From assembly GCA_964649085.1 (NCBI GenBank), contig CAZYPN010000033.1, forward strand, positions 1 to 64,000: DNA of 64,000 bases. Reading direction: 5' to 3'. Origin of the DNA: JADMJV01 sp964649085 (lineage in GTDB: Bacteria > Vulcanimicrobiota > Xenobia > Xenobiales > JADMJV01). Below the pieces are notes generated by a model, which saw nothing but the letters and a program-made list of their open reading frames with translations, had not been told where the DNA came from and did not search any database. The translations under genes and the position numbers were made by a program. Below, in pieces: positions 33,691-42,500 of the stretch (positions are counted from its first letter, which is position 1; the number at the start of each line of letters is the position of its first letter).

Positions 33691-36366
33691 TGCGGCTTCT
33701 TCAAAAGCGGTCAGAGCCGCCATTACCGACGGGAAGCGATCCTCGGCGTTTTTGCTCAACATGCGGCCCACCACCCGTTCCACACCCTCGGGCAGCTCTG
33801 GACGCAGGCTGCGCAAAGAAGGAGGATGCTCGCTGACGTGCATCTCGATCAGCTTGACCGGGTCGTCCCACTCGAAGGGGCGTCGCCCCGTCAGCATTTC
33901 GAACAGCAACACCCCCAGCGAGTATTGGTCCGACTTATCGGTGAGTTCGGAGCGACTGGGCCGTCGCAGCACCCGCTCGGGAGCCATGTATTCGGGAGTG
34001 CCCACCGCACCCCCGATGCGGGTAACGGTGTCGACGTGCTGGTCGCGGGCCAGCCCAAAATCGACCACCTTAATTTGCCCATCGTCGCCGATCAGGACGT
34101 TTTCAGGCTTGAGGTTTCGGTGAATCACCCCCAACTGGTGAGCATAGTCGAGGGCGGCCACAATGCCCCGAAGGTAGGGCAGCGCCTGGGACATTTCCAT
34201 GCCCTCGGATGGCAGCAGTTCGGCCAGCGACCGCCCCTGGATGAATTCGGTCACCAGGTAGGTCAGCCCATTCTGTTCGCCCCAGGTCAAGGTGGACGCC
34301 AGGTTCGGGTGCTTGAGGCGAGTGCTGACCAGAATTTCCCGAGCAAAGCGCTGCTGGAATTCGCGCCCGTGAATTTCCGGTCGCAGCGTTTTCAGAGCCA
34401 CCACCTTGCCCTCCGGGTCGCTGGCGCGATAGACGGTGGCCATGCTGCCTACCTTGATCAGCTCTTCAATGCGGTAGGGCCCGATTTGCGTTCCAATACG
34501 CTGGTCGATCGGTGGGGGGGAAACCGGGGCCTGAACTTCTTCTGCACTGCGGGGAGTCCAGCGCGAGCCCCCCTTCTTCTCGCTAAACTCCCAGAGCATC
34601 AGCGAACCATCGCCACAGCCCGTGGCCACGAACGGTTGCTCGGGATCGGCCGCCAGCACCCGAGGCCGCTCGGTCTTGCATTCTGAACTGAAGCTGATGC
34701 GTGCGCTGCTGAGCTGAAAACCTCGCAGGCAGTTGTCACTGCCCACACTGACGACCAGGTTGGGATCGGAACTGGGATGACAATCGTAGACGACCCCTTG
34801 ATGCCCCCGCAGGTCGCGAATGGGCTGATAGGAGGTCAGATCCCAGAATTTGATCGACTGATCGATGGAGGTGCTCAACAAAGTGGTTCCGTCTCGACCA
34901 AAGCGCACGGTTTGCAGCCCCTTGTCGTGGCCCCGCAATTCGGCGATCACGGCCGGCTGAGGCAACTCCCAGAGGCGAATCGCGCCGTCGTCCCCGCAAC
35001 TCGCCAGGTAAGAACCATCGGGATGAAACTCGACACAAGTAGCGGGCCCGGCGTGGGCAATCCAGGTGATGGGCGCTTCCAGCGTGGGGCCCATCAGGCA
35101 GCACTTGCCGTCCATATAGGAGGCGGCCACCAGTTCTTCATGAAAAGCCAGCGAGGTCAGGTGTCCGCTTTCGCTGACCAGAGCCACTCCGGAATGACGC
35201 AAATCGGTCGACTGCAGGCGCACATCGCCGCCATCGTTGCTGCTGACCAGATACTGTCCGTTCTTGGAAACGGCCAGTGCCTGCACCGGCCGGTCGTGAG
35301 ACTGACTGGAACTCAAGGGATGCAGTTCTGGCCAGATCCAGCTGCGCACCACTCCGTCGCGCCCTCCGGAATACAGGCGTTGAGAACCGGCGTGCAGAGT
35401 CAGTGCCTGAACGCCCAGATGGTGGGTTTTGCTTTGAGTGGCGCGCAGCTCGAAAGACGAGGGGCGATAGGCGATGGCCTTGGGGGTGGTATCCAGCCCG
35501 AGCTGGTGGAGAAACTCTCTCACCCCTGGAGTGCGCCGCAGAGGGTCGAGCTCCAATGCCTTGAGCAATGCCTTTTCGAACTGAGGCGTGACGCTGGAAT
35601 TCTGCGGCTGGATAGGCTGAACTTCCTGGCCCTGCTGGCGCAGGGGGGCCTCGGGCGGGGGAAATCCCGTAAGCAGGGCATAGAGGGTGGCGGCAAATCC
35701 ATAAACATCGCTGGCCGGGCCCAGCGTGCCCCCCACATATTGTTCGGGCGGCGCGAAGCCTTGCGACAACCCCCGCCCTCCGCGGCTGGCCCCGGAGGCG
35801 CTGAGGAAACCGCGGGTCAATCCGAAGTCCAACAACACATAACGACCCTCGCGGGTCAGAAAGATATTCTCGGGTTTCAGGTCGGAATGCACCAATCCGG
35901 CCGCATGCACCATGAGCAGGGCCTGACCGACCTGCTGAGCCACATTGAGCAAGGTCGCCTGTTTCATTTTTCCGGCCAGCCCCTGGCCGTCACCCAGCGT
36001 CATGCCCTCGAGCAGTTCTTGCACCAGATAGGCCGTGCCGTTTTCCTGAAAACTGGCCAGCACTCGCACGATGCCCGGATGCTTGAAACGCGCCAGCGTT
36101 TGGGCTTCATCGCTGAAGGCCTGCAGGCCGCTGGCCACGATATGGGCCGATTCGGGAGCGAGCTGAAGCCCGTCGGCCGCACGCCGACAATTGTAAGGAA
36201 AGAGCTCTTTGATGCAGACGGGAAATTTCCAGCGACCCTGATGGGCCAGATAGGCTAAGGAAAAGCCCCCCGTTCCCAATAAACGTTGAATGCGATACAT
36301 GCCCTGGTCCAGTTCGGCGCCGGGAGCCAGAGGAAGACGCAAATCAAGATCGTCGCTATCGTCCAT
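33685..36366 (-). CDS. Kinase-WD40-kinase protein with one changed catalytic site
   Basis: 893 residues from ATG 36366. First kinase (about 24-292): GTGGFS (31-36), K53, HSDLKPEN with D162 and DFG (180-182). Middle (about 310-595): WD40-type repeats such as GAIRLWEL and QSIKFWDL with GH starts. Second kinase (about 630-893): K659, DFG (769-771), APE-type MAPER, but HRN (749-751) replaces HRD, so the catalytic Asp is Asn. The second unit may therefore be a pseudokinase or weakly active. No membrane helix. The layout, kinases at both ends of a propeller, is unusual. Divergent from subtilase 36505-37614. Confidence 0.92.
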   Translation of the reverse strand: MDDSDDLDLRLPLAPGAELDQGMYRIQRLLGTGGFSLAYLAHQGRWKFPVCIKELFPYNCRRAADGLQLAPESAHIVASGLQAFSDEAQTLARFKHPGIVRVLASFQENGTAYLVQELLEGMTLGDGQGLAGKMKQATLLNVAQQVGQALLMVHAAGLVHSDLKPENIFLTREGRYVLLDFGLTRGFLSASGASRGGRGLSQGFAPPEQYVGGTLGPASDVYGFAATLYALLTGFPPPEAPLRQQGQEVQPIQPQNSSVTPQFEKALLKALELDPLRRTPGVREFLHQLGLDTTPKAIAYRPSSFELRATQSKTHHLGVQALTLHAGSQRLYSGGRDGVVRSWIWPELHPLSSSQSHDRPVQALAVSKNGQYLVSSNDGGDVRLQSTDLRHSGVALVSESGHLTSLAFHEELVAASYMDGKCCLMGPTLEAPITWIAHAGPATCVEFHPDGSYLASCGDDGAIRLWELPQPAVIAELRGHDKGLQTVRFGRDGTTLLSTSIDQSIKFWDLTSYQPIRDLRGHQGVVYDCHPSSDPNLVVSVGSDNCLRGFQLSSARISFSSECKTERPRVLAADPEQPFVATGCGDGSLMLWEFSEKKGGSRWTPRSAEEVQAPVSPPPIDQRIGTQIGPYRIEELIKVGSMATVYRASDPEGKVVALKTLRPEIHGREFQQRFAREILVSTRLKHPNLASTLTWGEQNGLTYLVTEFIQGRSLAELLPSEGMEMSQALPYLRGIVAALDYAHQLGVIHRNLKPENVLIGDDGQIKVVDFGLARDQHVDTVTRIGGAVGTPEYMAPERVLRRPSRSELTDKSDQYSLGVLLFEMLTGRRPFEWDDPVKLIEMHVSEHPPSLRSLRPELPEGVERVVGRMLSKNAEDRFPSVMAALTAFEEAAK

Positions 36367-36421
36367 CGACTGCGAATTCAGACCGTTGGAGGGAATTCCT
36401 GGTGTGTCTAACTTGTGAAGT

Positions 36422-36462
36422 TTGTTAACCAGATTTGAACGAAACTGGCACCCAGTTAACAA
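36422..36462. promoter_or_regulatory. Inverted repeat between the double kinase and subtilase genes
   Basis: TTGTTAAC (36422-36429) and GTTAACAA (36455-36462) are 25 bases apart in the 138-base divergent gap. Each half contains the palindrome GTTAAC. Candidate operator for one or both genes; an A/T-richer stretch around it fits a promoter region, but no convincing -10/-35 pair is seen. Confidence 0.35.
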
Positions 36463-36504
36463 CTCTGCAACATTCATGTCCCCCAAGATTGATACTCTCA
36501 GTCC

Positions 36505-37614
36505 GTGCTCAACGCCCTCTCGACGCTTCGACTGCAACCCCAGCCCCCGATGGCCCACCGCAACGCGGCCCCGGTGTCCGTCGACCGATTCGAATCGGTT
36601 GGCGAACCGGCCCCTGAGACCGTCAACTTTCGTCAGATGCTGGCCCTGACCCGATCGGGAAGTCCCGAAAACCAGGTAGACCGGCCTCTGGGGCCGACCG
36701 CTTCGGTGCGCTTGCCCGGCCTGGAAAAGGTGTGGAAGAAAGGCTTTACTGGCGAGGGGCAGACGGTGGCCGTCATCGACTCCGGCATTTTTCCCCACGC
36801 CGACCTTAAGGGCAATGTGGTGGCCTGGCTCGATCTGGCTGGCGGGAAAAGTAAGATGCACGATAACCGCGGCCACGGTACCCACGTGGCCGGTATCATC
36901 GCCGGTGACGGCCGCAAGTCGGGCGGACAGGTGAAGGGCGTGGCTCCCGAGGCCAATCTGGTGGGCATTCGCATCGGCTCCATCGAGGACGCCATCGAGG
37001 CCATCGACTGGGTCATCGCCCATAAAGACGAGCACGGTATTTCGGTGATCAACCTGTCGCTGGGCGAAACCGCCACCCGCAGCGCCCAGGACGATCCCTG
37101 GTGCCAGGCCGTGCAGCGCGCCATCGACGCCGGTATTACCGTGGTGGTGGCCGCCGGCAACGAAGGTCATCAGGGCAAGGGCAGCATCTCGACTCCGGGC
37201 ATCGCTCCCCAGGCGATCACGGTGGGTGGAGTGGACGACCAGGGAACGGTTGACCCGAAGGATGACGTGCTCTACACGGGCAGCAGCCTGGGACCTACTC
37301 CTTTCGACCACCTGGAGAAGCCCGATGTATACGCTCCGGCGGTGTGCATCTACAGCACGCTGTCGCCTGGCTCTCAGGCCGACCTTCCCTCGGCACCGAA
37401 GGCAGGCAAAGACTACGTAGCCATGATGGGCACCAGTATGGCCACCCCGGCCGTGGCCGGATTGGTAGCGCTGCTCAAGCAGGCTCGCCCGGACCTGTCC
37501 CCGCTGGCCATCAAGGAAATTCTCACTCGCTCGGTCTATCGGGGCGAACAGAACCTGCCCATCGTACAGGCCGACGCCGCTCTTCAGCTGGCTCAAAGCT
37601 GGAAGGCCGCCTGA
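36505..37614 (+). CDS. Subtilisin-like serine protease without signal peptide
   Basis: 369 residues from GTG 36505 (ATG 36550 is possible). Catalytic triad D92 in VIDSG, H124 in RGHGTHVAG and S311 in GTSMATP; oxyanion N219 in AAGNEG. The first 40 residues are a Pro/Ala-rich leader with VDRFESVGEPAPE, similar in style to leaders of the FtsH and GHL10 proteins here, rather than a signal peptide or I9 propeptide. Compact, with no C-terminal extra domain. Role unknown; intracellular or exported by a non-Sec route. Confidence 0.9.
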   Translation: MLNALSTLRLQPQPPMAHRNAAPVSVDRFESVGEPAPETVNFRQMLALTRSGSPENQVDRPLGPTASVRLPGLEKVWKKGFTGEGQTVAVIDSGIFPHADLKGNVVAWLDLAGGKSKMHDNRGHGTHVAGIIAGDGRKSGGQVKGVAPEANLVGIRIGSIEDAIEAIDWVIAHKDEHGISVINLSLGETATRSAQDDPWCQAVQRAIDAGITVVVAAGNEGHQGKGSISTPGIAPQAITVGGVDDQGTVDPKDDVLYTGSSLGPTPFDHLEKPDVYAPAVCIYSTLSPGSQADLPSAPKAGKDYVAMMGTSMATPAVAGLVALLKQARPDLSPLAIKEILTRSVYRGEQNLPIVQADAALQLAQSWKAA

Positions 37615-37622
37615 CCCACAGC

Positions 37623-38474
37623 TCAGAGACGCAGGTCCAACCACAGGGGCCAGTGATCGCTGCAGTCGTGAAACAGGCCCAATCGCCCTACCTTCGGGCT
37701 GCCCGGCACCACCCTGGCGGCCAGGTCGGGGGTTAGCAAGATATGATCCAGAGCCACTCCCCTGCCTCGATGCTTGAGGGTATAGCGTTGTTGTAAGGGC
37801 AGGGCCCGAAAGGGGTCGACCAGCGGGGGCCGAGTCAGGGGCTCCAGCGGCCAGGAGTCCAGGTCGTCGTTCATGTCTCCCACCACGGCAACTGGACGCG
37901 AGGGCTGGCTACGCCGGAGTTCCAGCACAATCTCTTGAATGCGTAGGGCCTGGGCCCGCCGTTTGAGTTCCGAACTCTTGCCTCGTCCCACTTTGCTCTT
38001 CAAGTGATTGACCAGGATCACCATGGGCAGGGGCGGTCCCAGGTGCACTTCCAGGCAGTCGCGTGAAAAGCGCACATCGCGCCGGTTGCCCTCCACGTAA
38101 GGAAGCGCATCGTTCTTGTGGCTGCGAAAACCGACGGGTTTGTGGCGACTGAGCAAAGCCACATCGATGCCCCGGGCCTGATCGTTCCCCTCCACCAGCA
38201 GGGCATAGCGGTAGCCGCTGGCCTGAGCCAGTTGCTCGAGCAAGGCGCGCTTCTCCACTTCCTGGAGAGCGATGGCGTCAGCATTGATCTGGCGCAGAGC
38301 CAGGGCCAGCTGTTGCGTCTTGCGCTCGACCTCGGGGGCGCCGGGAACCTGGTCGGCGTAGCGGTCGTCGATGGCGTCGAAATAGTTGTGAGCGTTCCAG
38401 GTCGCCAGGCGAAAGGGCACCCCTTGAGCGGCCCAGGCGAACGAAAAGAGCAGGCAAAAAAAGAAATAGCGCAT
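37623..38474 (-). CDS. Exported endonuclease/exonuclease/phosphatase-family protein
   Basis: 283 residues from ATG 38474 (ATG 38489 is an alternative). Signal peptide at residues 1-19. DNase I-like fold motifs: ATWNAHNYFD, IALQEVE with the metal Glu, VILVNHLKSK, VVGDMNDDLDSW and C-terminal CSDHWPLWLDL. These proteins hydrolyse phosphodiesters or phosphomonoesters; the target, nucleic acid or lipid, is not evident. 14-25 bases downstream of the short FmdB-like gene, so likely the end of the DUF1800 operon. Confidence 0.87.
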   Translation of the reverse strand: MRYFFFCLLFSFAWAAQGVPFRLATWNAHNYFDAIDDRYADQVPGAPEVERKTQQLALALRQINADAIALQEVEKRALLEQLAQASGYRYALLVEGNDQARGIDVALLSRHKPVGFRSHKNDALPYVEGNRRDVRFSRDCLEVHLGPPLPMVILVNHLKSKVGRGKSSELKRRAQALRIQEIVLELRRSQPSRPVAVVGDMNDDLDSWPLEPLTRPPLVDPFRALPLQQRYTLKHRGRGVALDHILLTPDLAARVVPGSPKVGRLGLFHDCSDHWPLWLDLRL

Positions 38475-38493
38475 CCCCCAGCCTGTCATCCGA

Positions 38494-38508
38494 GGTACTT
38501 CCGAAGTA
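38494..38508. promoter_or_regulatory. Short palindrome before the endonuclease-family gene
   Basis: GTACTTC (38494-38500), one base, GAAGTAC (38502-38508): a near-perfect 15-bp palindrome right behind the stop of the upstream gene and 20 bases before the next start. With a one-base centre it is a likely protein-binding site rather than a hairpin. Confidence 0.3.
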
Positions 38509-38799
38509 CTACGAGTTGACGTCGATAAAGCGCTCCGACTTGGGAGCCGTGACGTTTTCGTAGACGCCTTTGTCACGACGTTCCAGCCGCTGAAGTCCGC
38601 TGTTTTTCAGGTCGCTGGTGAACTGGTTGACCTTGCCCGCCACCGGAACAATCAGGCGTTCCACCGGCTCCTCGGGCGGCACTTCGCCAAGAGGCAAGTT
38701 GGCCACGGCGCAGAGTTGACCCCAGGTTCGGGGGTCGTCGCTCATTCGGTGAGTCGCTTCCAGCTTTCGTCCTTGAACGCGGTATACGTATACAGGCAT
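38509..38799 (-). CDS. Small FmdB-like protein lacking zinc cysteines
   Basis: 96 residues from ATG 38799 with GGAG upstream. MPVYVYRVQG at the N-terminus recalls FmdB/zinc-ribbon regulators (MPIYEYRC-type), but the four zinc Cys are missing; only one Cys remains (in LCAVANL). The middle has EEPVERLIVPVAGKV and the C-terminus is basic. 8 bases after the DUF1800 stop, so coexpressed with it. Relation to FmdB is tentative; function unknown. Confidence 0.65.
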   Translation of the reverse strand: MPVYVYRVQGRKLEATHRMSDDPRTWGQLCAVANLPLGEVPPEEPVERLIVPVAGKVNQFTSDLKNSGLQRLERRDKGVYENVTAPKSERFIDVNS

Positions 38800-38807
38800 A
38801 ATGGCTC

Positions 38808-40565
38808 CTATCGATATTGAAAGTCCGGGCTGGCCAGGATCAATCCTCCCAGCCGGGCGATGAGTAATCGGTTGCGGCGCTGTTCCAAATCGGGGGGGGT
38901 GGCGATGCTGAACCAGGGGCGGGGATAGCCGTCTTTGGGACGGAGCAACTGGGCCGAAAGCTCGGAGCTGAGGGGCTTGCCGCCCAGCAGCAGCTGCGAG
39001 AGCTTTTGCGAGGGATTCGGGTCGTCGGCCGACACGCGGCGCCACCATTCCACGCGCAGGCCACCGATTCGATTTTCGGCCAGCAAATGGGCAAAATTCA
39101 TGCGGTGGATCAGGGTGCTGCTGGACACCCATTCCCGGCTGTCCTCGGGGTAACCGGTGGGCGGGGCGCATACGTAGAGAGGCTGGCCCATCCGGTTGAG
39201 CCAGTTGTGGTGGTTGCGGTCGACCTGCATCTGGGCGTCGACGGCGCGGACGGCGCTGAGGAAGTATTCCAGGGGCGATTTGACCTTGCTGGGATGGCGG
39301 GCCTGCTCCCAAAACTGAGGCGATTTCACCAGTTCTCGCAAGACTTCGGCCACATCCCCCTGGCTGTCCGTGTAACGCCGGGCCAGCAGCTCGACCAGCT
39401 CCTCGGGGGGGTCGTCGGCGACAAAGCGACGGGCCAGCTTGTAGCTCAGAAACCGGGCCGCCGAGGGATGGTGGGCCAGCCGCTGCAGGAGCTGCTCGCC
39501 TTCTTCCAGTCCGCCCCCCGGCGCCACCGCCTGGCCCAGGATGGTTTTGGCTTCGGCGTCGTGCTGGTCGGCCCGAAAAAGGAACTCGCCCTGCTGGGCA
39601 TAGCCCAACTCCTGTCCAGCTCCCAACATCTCGCGCAGGTTGGGGTTGTCGGTCTCGGGATAGAGCACCGTCCAGCCGGTCAGGGCTCGGGCCAGCTCGG
39701 TGACGTCCTGTTGACTATAGCCTCCGTCGACGCCCAGGGTGTGCAGCTCCATGACCTCGCGGGCATAGTTTTCGTTCAGCCCCCCCTGTTTGCGCTTGAG
39801 CGGCTGGCCCGGTCGCAGGCGCGGCTGCTCTTCGCGTGGGGCAGCCTCGAACTTGACGTTGAGCGTGGTTTTACGCTCGGGCTGGGCGGTGGAGCGGGCA
39901 TTGCCCAGATAGAAGAGCATGGCCGGGTGGCGCGCACTGGCCTGCAGCATGGGCTCGAACTTGCCCAGACAGTGGGGGCGAATGACGTTCTGCTCGTAAC
40001 TTTGTAGATTGTAACGCACGCTGCCATCGGCAGCGTTGACATTGAAGTGGTTGAACCAGAAGTCGACCATCACCTCGCGCAGCTGGAAGCGGCTGTAGCG
40101 GGCCCGGTGCAGCTTGATCAGGCGCAGTTCTTCGAGCAGGTCGTTCTGATCGCGGTAGTCGACCTGCTGCTTGAATTCGCGCAGCCGAGCCTCGTAGATC
40201 TGACGCTCGCGCTCGGAGCCCTGGGTAAACTTCGCAAGCCCCTCTTTTTCAGCCATCGCTACCATACGATCGCGGTTGCCGTAGCGGCGGCGGACTTCTT
40301 CGGGGGACTGGCTGAGCAGCGAAAACTGCTGGCTCCGCGCTTCCCATTCAGGGTCGGGGCCCTCGGGATGCAGTTGGGCTTCAAACCAGGATTCCAGCCC
40401 TTGTTGGGCGACCTGCTCGACCTGGCCGGGCAGGGGCCCGTAGCTCATCCGCTGCAGCAGATGGCGGGCAGCCTGCTCCTTGCTCAGCCCGGCCTGGACA
40501 TAGGGCAACTCGGCCAGGGCCGGGAGGGAGAGGGCGAGCACAACGATAGGGACGGCGAGCTTCAT
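38808..40565 (-). CDS. DUF1800 secreted protein
   Basis: 585 residues with a signal peptide (1-18). DUF1800 hallmarks: AARHLLQRMSYGP, FWFNHFNV, GGLNENYAREVMELHTLGVDGGYSQQDVTELARALTGW (motif at about 283-320), and KLARRFVADDPP. The family is common in Planctomycetota, Myxococcota and related bacteria, usually followed by a DUF1501 partner; none follows here. Biological role unknown, thought to be linked to secretion or surface complexes. Confidence 0.93.
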   Translation of the reverse strand: MKLAVPIVVLALSLPALAELPYVQAGLSKEQAARHLLQRMSYGPLPGQVEQVAQQGLESWFEAQLHPEGPDPEWEARSQQFSLLSQSPEEVRRRYGNRDRMVAMAEKEGLAKFTQGSERERQIYEARLREFKQQVDYRDQNDLLEELRLIKLHRARYSRFQLREVMVDFWFNHFNVNAADGSVRYNLQSYEQNVIRPHCLGKFEPMLQASARHPAMLFYLGNARSTAQPERKTTLNVKFEAAPREEQPRLRPGQPLKRKQGGLNENYAREVMELHTLGVDGGYSQQDVTELARALTGWTVLYPETDNPNLREMLGAGQELGYAQQGEFLFRADQHDAEAKTILGQAVAPGGGLEEGEQLLQRLAHHPSAARFLSYKLARRFVADDPPEELVELLARRYTDSQGDVAEVLRELVKSPQFWEQARHPSKVKSPLEYFLSAVRAVDAQMQVDRNHHNWLNRMGQPLYVCAPPTGYPEDSREWVSSSTLIHRMNFAHLLAENRIGGLRVEWWRRVSADDPNPSQKLSQLLLGGKPLSSELSAQLLRPKDGYPRPWFSIATPPDLEQRRNRLLIARLGGLILASPDFQYR

Positions 40566-40633
40566 TTCTTAAAGGAAATTGGCTGCCCCAACCTGGACCC
40601 CTGCGAGGCTCTGGCGACCAAGAGAGGACGTCT

Positions 40634-42442
40634 TTGCCGGGGACAGAACCCAGGGTGCTCGTGGAACTCTTCCTGGCCATCCTCTGGTTGGCACTCAACC
40701 TGGAACTCGCCTGTCGGCTGGCTCGCCGCCTCAAAGCGGAAGCCTCGTTCCTGCACCTGGCCACGGCTCTGGGTGGCTGCACGCTGCTGTGGTGCTTGCT
40801 CGCAGCCGGGCTGTCGCTACTCGACCAGCTACGACCCACAGCCATTCGGACCTGCCTGCTACCCGCTCTGGGGCTACTGGTCTACAAGCCAGCGCTATCG
40901 GGCTATATGGCCGAACTGATCCGCCCCTGGACCCCTCCGTTTCGGTTGGGCATGGCTTCGTCTCTGGCTCTACTCACCGTGGCCGCCACGGCCCCCAACA
41001 CGCATTGGGATGTGCACACCTATCACTACACGATGCCCAGGCTCTATTTGCAACACGGCAGCCTCTATCACACCGAAGTCGGCAGTTATAACGGGCTGGC
41101 TGGCACCTGTCATCTGGTCTACACCGTCGCTATGGGTTGGGGCGGAGAAATGTCGGCCAATCTGTGCGGCATTCTCTATCTTCTTTTGCTCGGATGCAGT
41201 CTGGCGGCGCTAACCGCCGAGGCCGCACCGCTGGCGTTGTTGATGCTGATCGGGTCGCCCCTGTTCATCGTGCAATCAAATGGAGGGCTCACCGACCTGC
41301 CCTCAGCAGCCTACTCCATGCTTCTACTGGCTCACTTCCTGGAACAGCGTTGGGCGTGGTCGGGGTTATGGGCCGTGGTGCTGGTGCTGGCCAAGCTCAC
41401 CGGAGTCCTGGCACTGGTCAGTCTTTGGCCCCTGGTTTGGCAGCATTCCCGACGCCTGGTGGTAGCCAGCATGGCTCTAGGGGTCCTGGGAATTCCCCCG
41501 CTGCTGTGGTTTTCTCCCCTGGGTGACGAATGGAGGTGGAGCTATCTTTTGAACGGCAGTGCCGATGCGCTGACGCGAGCCCTGCTCTGCGAGCTGCCCG
41601 GCTGGAACCTGCGCCGCTGGCAAGAAACCCTCAGTCCCTGCATCCTGCCCGGGCTGGTCGCCAGCCTGGCCCTGTCGGGCAACCATCGTCGCATCGTTGT
41701 AGCCCTGGGCTGGGCGTGTTTACTGTCCGGGCTGCTGCACCTGCACTCGCCTCGCTATGCGCTGTCGATGGCCGTGTGGTCACTGGTCCCGGCCAGCATC
41801 GGTTGGGCTGCCCTTTGCAAAGGCGAGGCTCGAGCGGCTCGCTTCACGCTGGCTTTCGGGCTGGCCGTATCGCTGATGGTATCGGCCGCCTCGTTGGTGC
41901 GTCCCCTGGCAGCGGCCTTGGGACGGCCCGACCGTCAGGCCTACCTGGAGGCCCGAATTACCCCTTTGGAAGCCTATCGCTGGCTGGCCACCCAGCCCTA
42001 CAAGCGCCCCCTGGTATTGGATAGTCGAGTGTATCTGGCCCCGGTCCCGTGTCGGATTCTCAGCGCCGAACAGATCGCCGGCTGGACATCCGTCGATGTC
42101 ATTCAGCACGTCCTGGAATTGAACCCGGATATCATCCTGTGGAATACGAACTCCGACCTTACGATGGGTGGACTTCTGGGGCGCGCCTACTGGCTGAACG
42201 GCGAGAAGAAACTGCTTCCCGAGGAATGGCTGAGCCAGCTCGAACCGCAACGCCTGGAGAGTATTCCCTATACTATCGGCTCCTGGGATCTCGATGCCCG
42301 CGGCCAGGTTCTCTATACGGCAACCCGTTTTGCGCCCGTCGTCTACCACCGCAACGGCATGCTGGTCACGCTGTGTCCGCGGACGGATCTGGAGAGGTTC
42401 CTGAAAGACCCGAGCATACGCCGCAAATCGAGACAGCCCTGA
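40634..42442 (+). CDS. GT-C-like polytopic membrane protein (putative glycosyltransferase)
   Basis: 602 residues, about 11-12 membrane helices to about residue 415, then a soluble C-terminal domain of about 185 residues. APNTHWDVHTYHYTMPRLYL (about 117-137) has the Asp and His/Tyr pattern of the first outer loop of GT-C enzymes of the PMT/GT39 type; GLTDLPSAAYS is a second conserved-looking loop. It would transfer a sugar from a lipid carrier. Start is TTG 40634 or the GTG soon after; neither has a clear ribosome site. Divergent from DUF1800. Confidence 0.75.
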   Translation: MPGTEPRVLVELFLAILWLALNLELACRLARRLKAEASFLHLATALGGCTLLWCLLAAGLSLLDQLRPTAIRTCLLPALGLLVYKPALSGYMAELIRPWTPPFRLGMASSLALLTVAATAPNTHWDVHTYHYTMPRLYLQHGSLYHTEVGSYNGLAGTCHLVYTVAMGWGGEMSANLCGILYLLLLGCSLAALTAEAAPLALLMLIGSPLFIVQSNGGLTDLPSAAYSMLLLAHFLEQRWAWSGLWAVVLVLAKLTGVLALVSLWPLVWQHSRRLVVASMALGVLGIPPLLWFSPLGDEWRWSYLLNGSADALTRALLCELPGWNLRRWQETLSPCILPGLVASLALSGNHRRIVVALGWACLLSGLLHLHSPRYALSMAVWSLVPASIGWAALCKGEARAARFTLAFGLAVSLMVSAASLVRPLAAALGRPDRQAYLEARITPLEAYRWLATQPYKRPLVLDSRVYLAPVPCRILSAEQIAGWTSVDVIQHVLELNPDIILWNTNSDLTMGGLLGRAYWLNGEKKLLPEEWLSQLEPQRLESIPYTIGSWDLDARGQVLYTATRFAPVVYHRNGMLVTLCPRTDLERFLKDPSIRRKSRQP

Positions 42443-42443
42443 G

Positions 42444-42482
42444 AAACAAAAACGCCCCCGCCGCCTGAGGCGTGGGGGCGTT
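42444..42482 (-). terminator. Rho-independent terminator of the second subtilase
   Basis: Read leftward, AACGCCCCC (42482-42474) pairs with GGGGGCGTT (42459-42451), followed by TTTTTGTTT. It lies 18 bases past the stop of the subtilase gene ending at 42501 and just after the convergent membrane protein gene. Confidence 0.88.
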
Positions 42483-42500
42483 GCCTCTCCGAGGTCAGGA

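Noticed and set aside
38781..38792. Palindrome GTATACGTATAC considered as an operator
   Set aside because: It is inside the coding start of the FmdB-like gene and explained by Val-Tyr-Val-Tyr codons.
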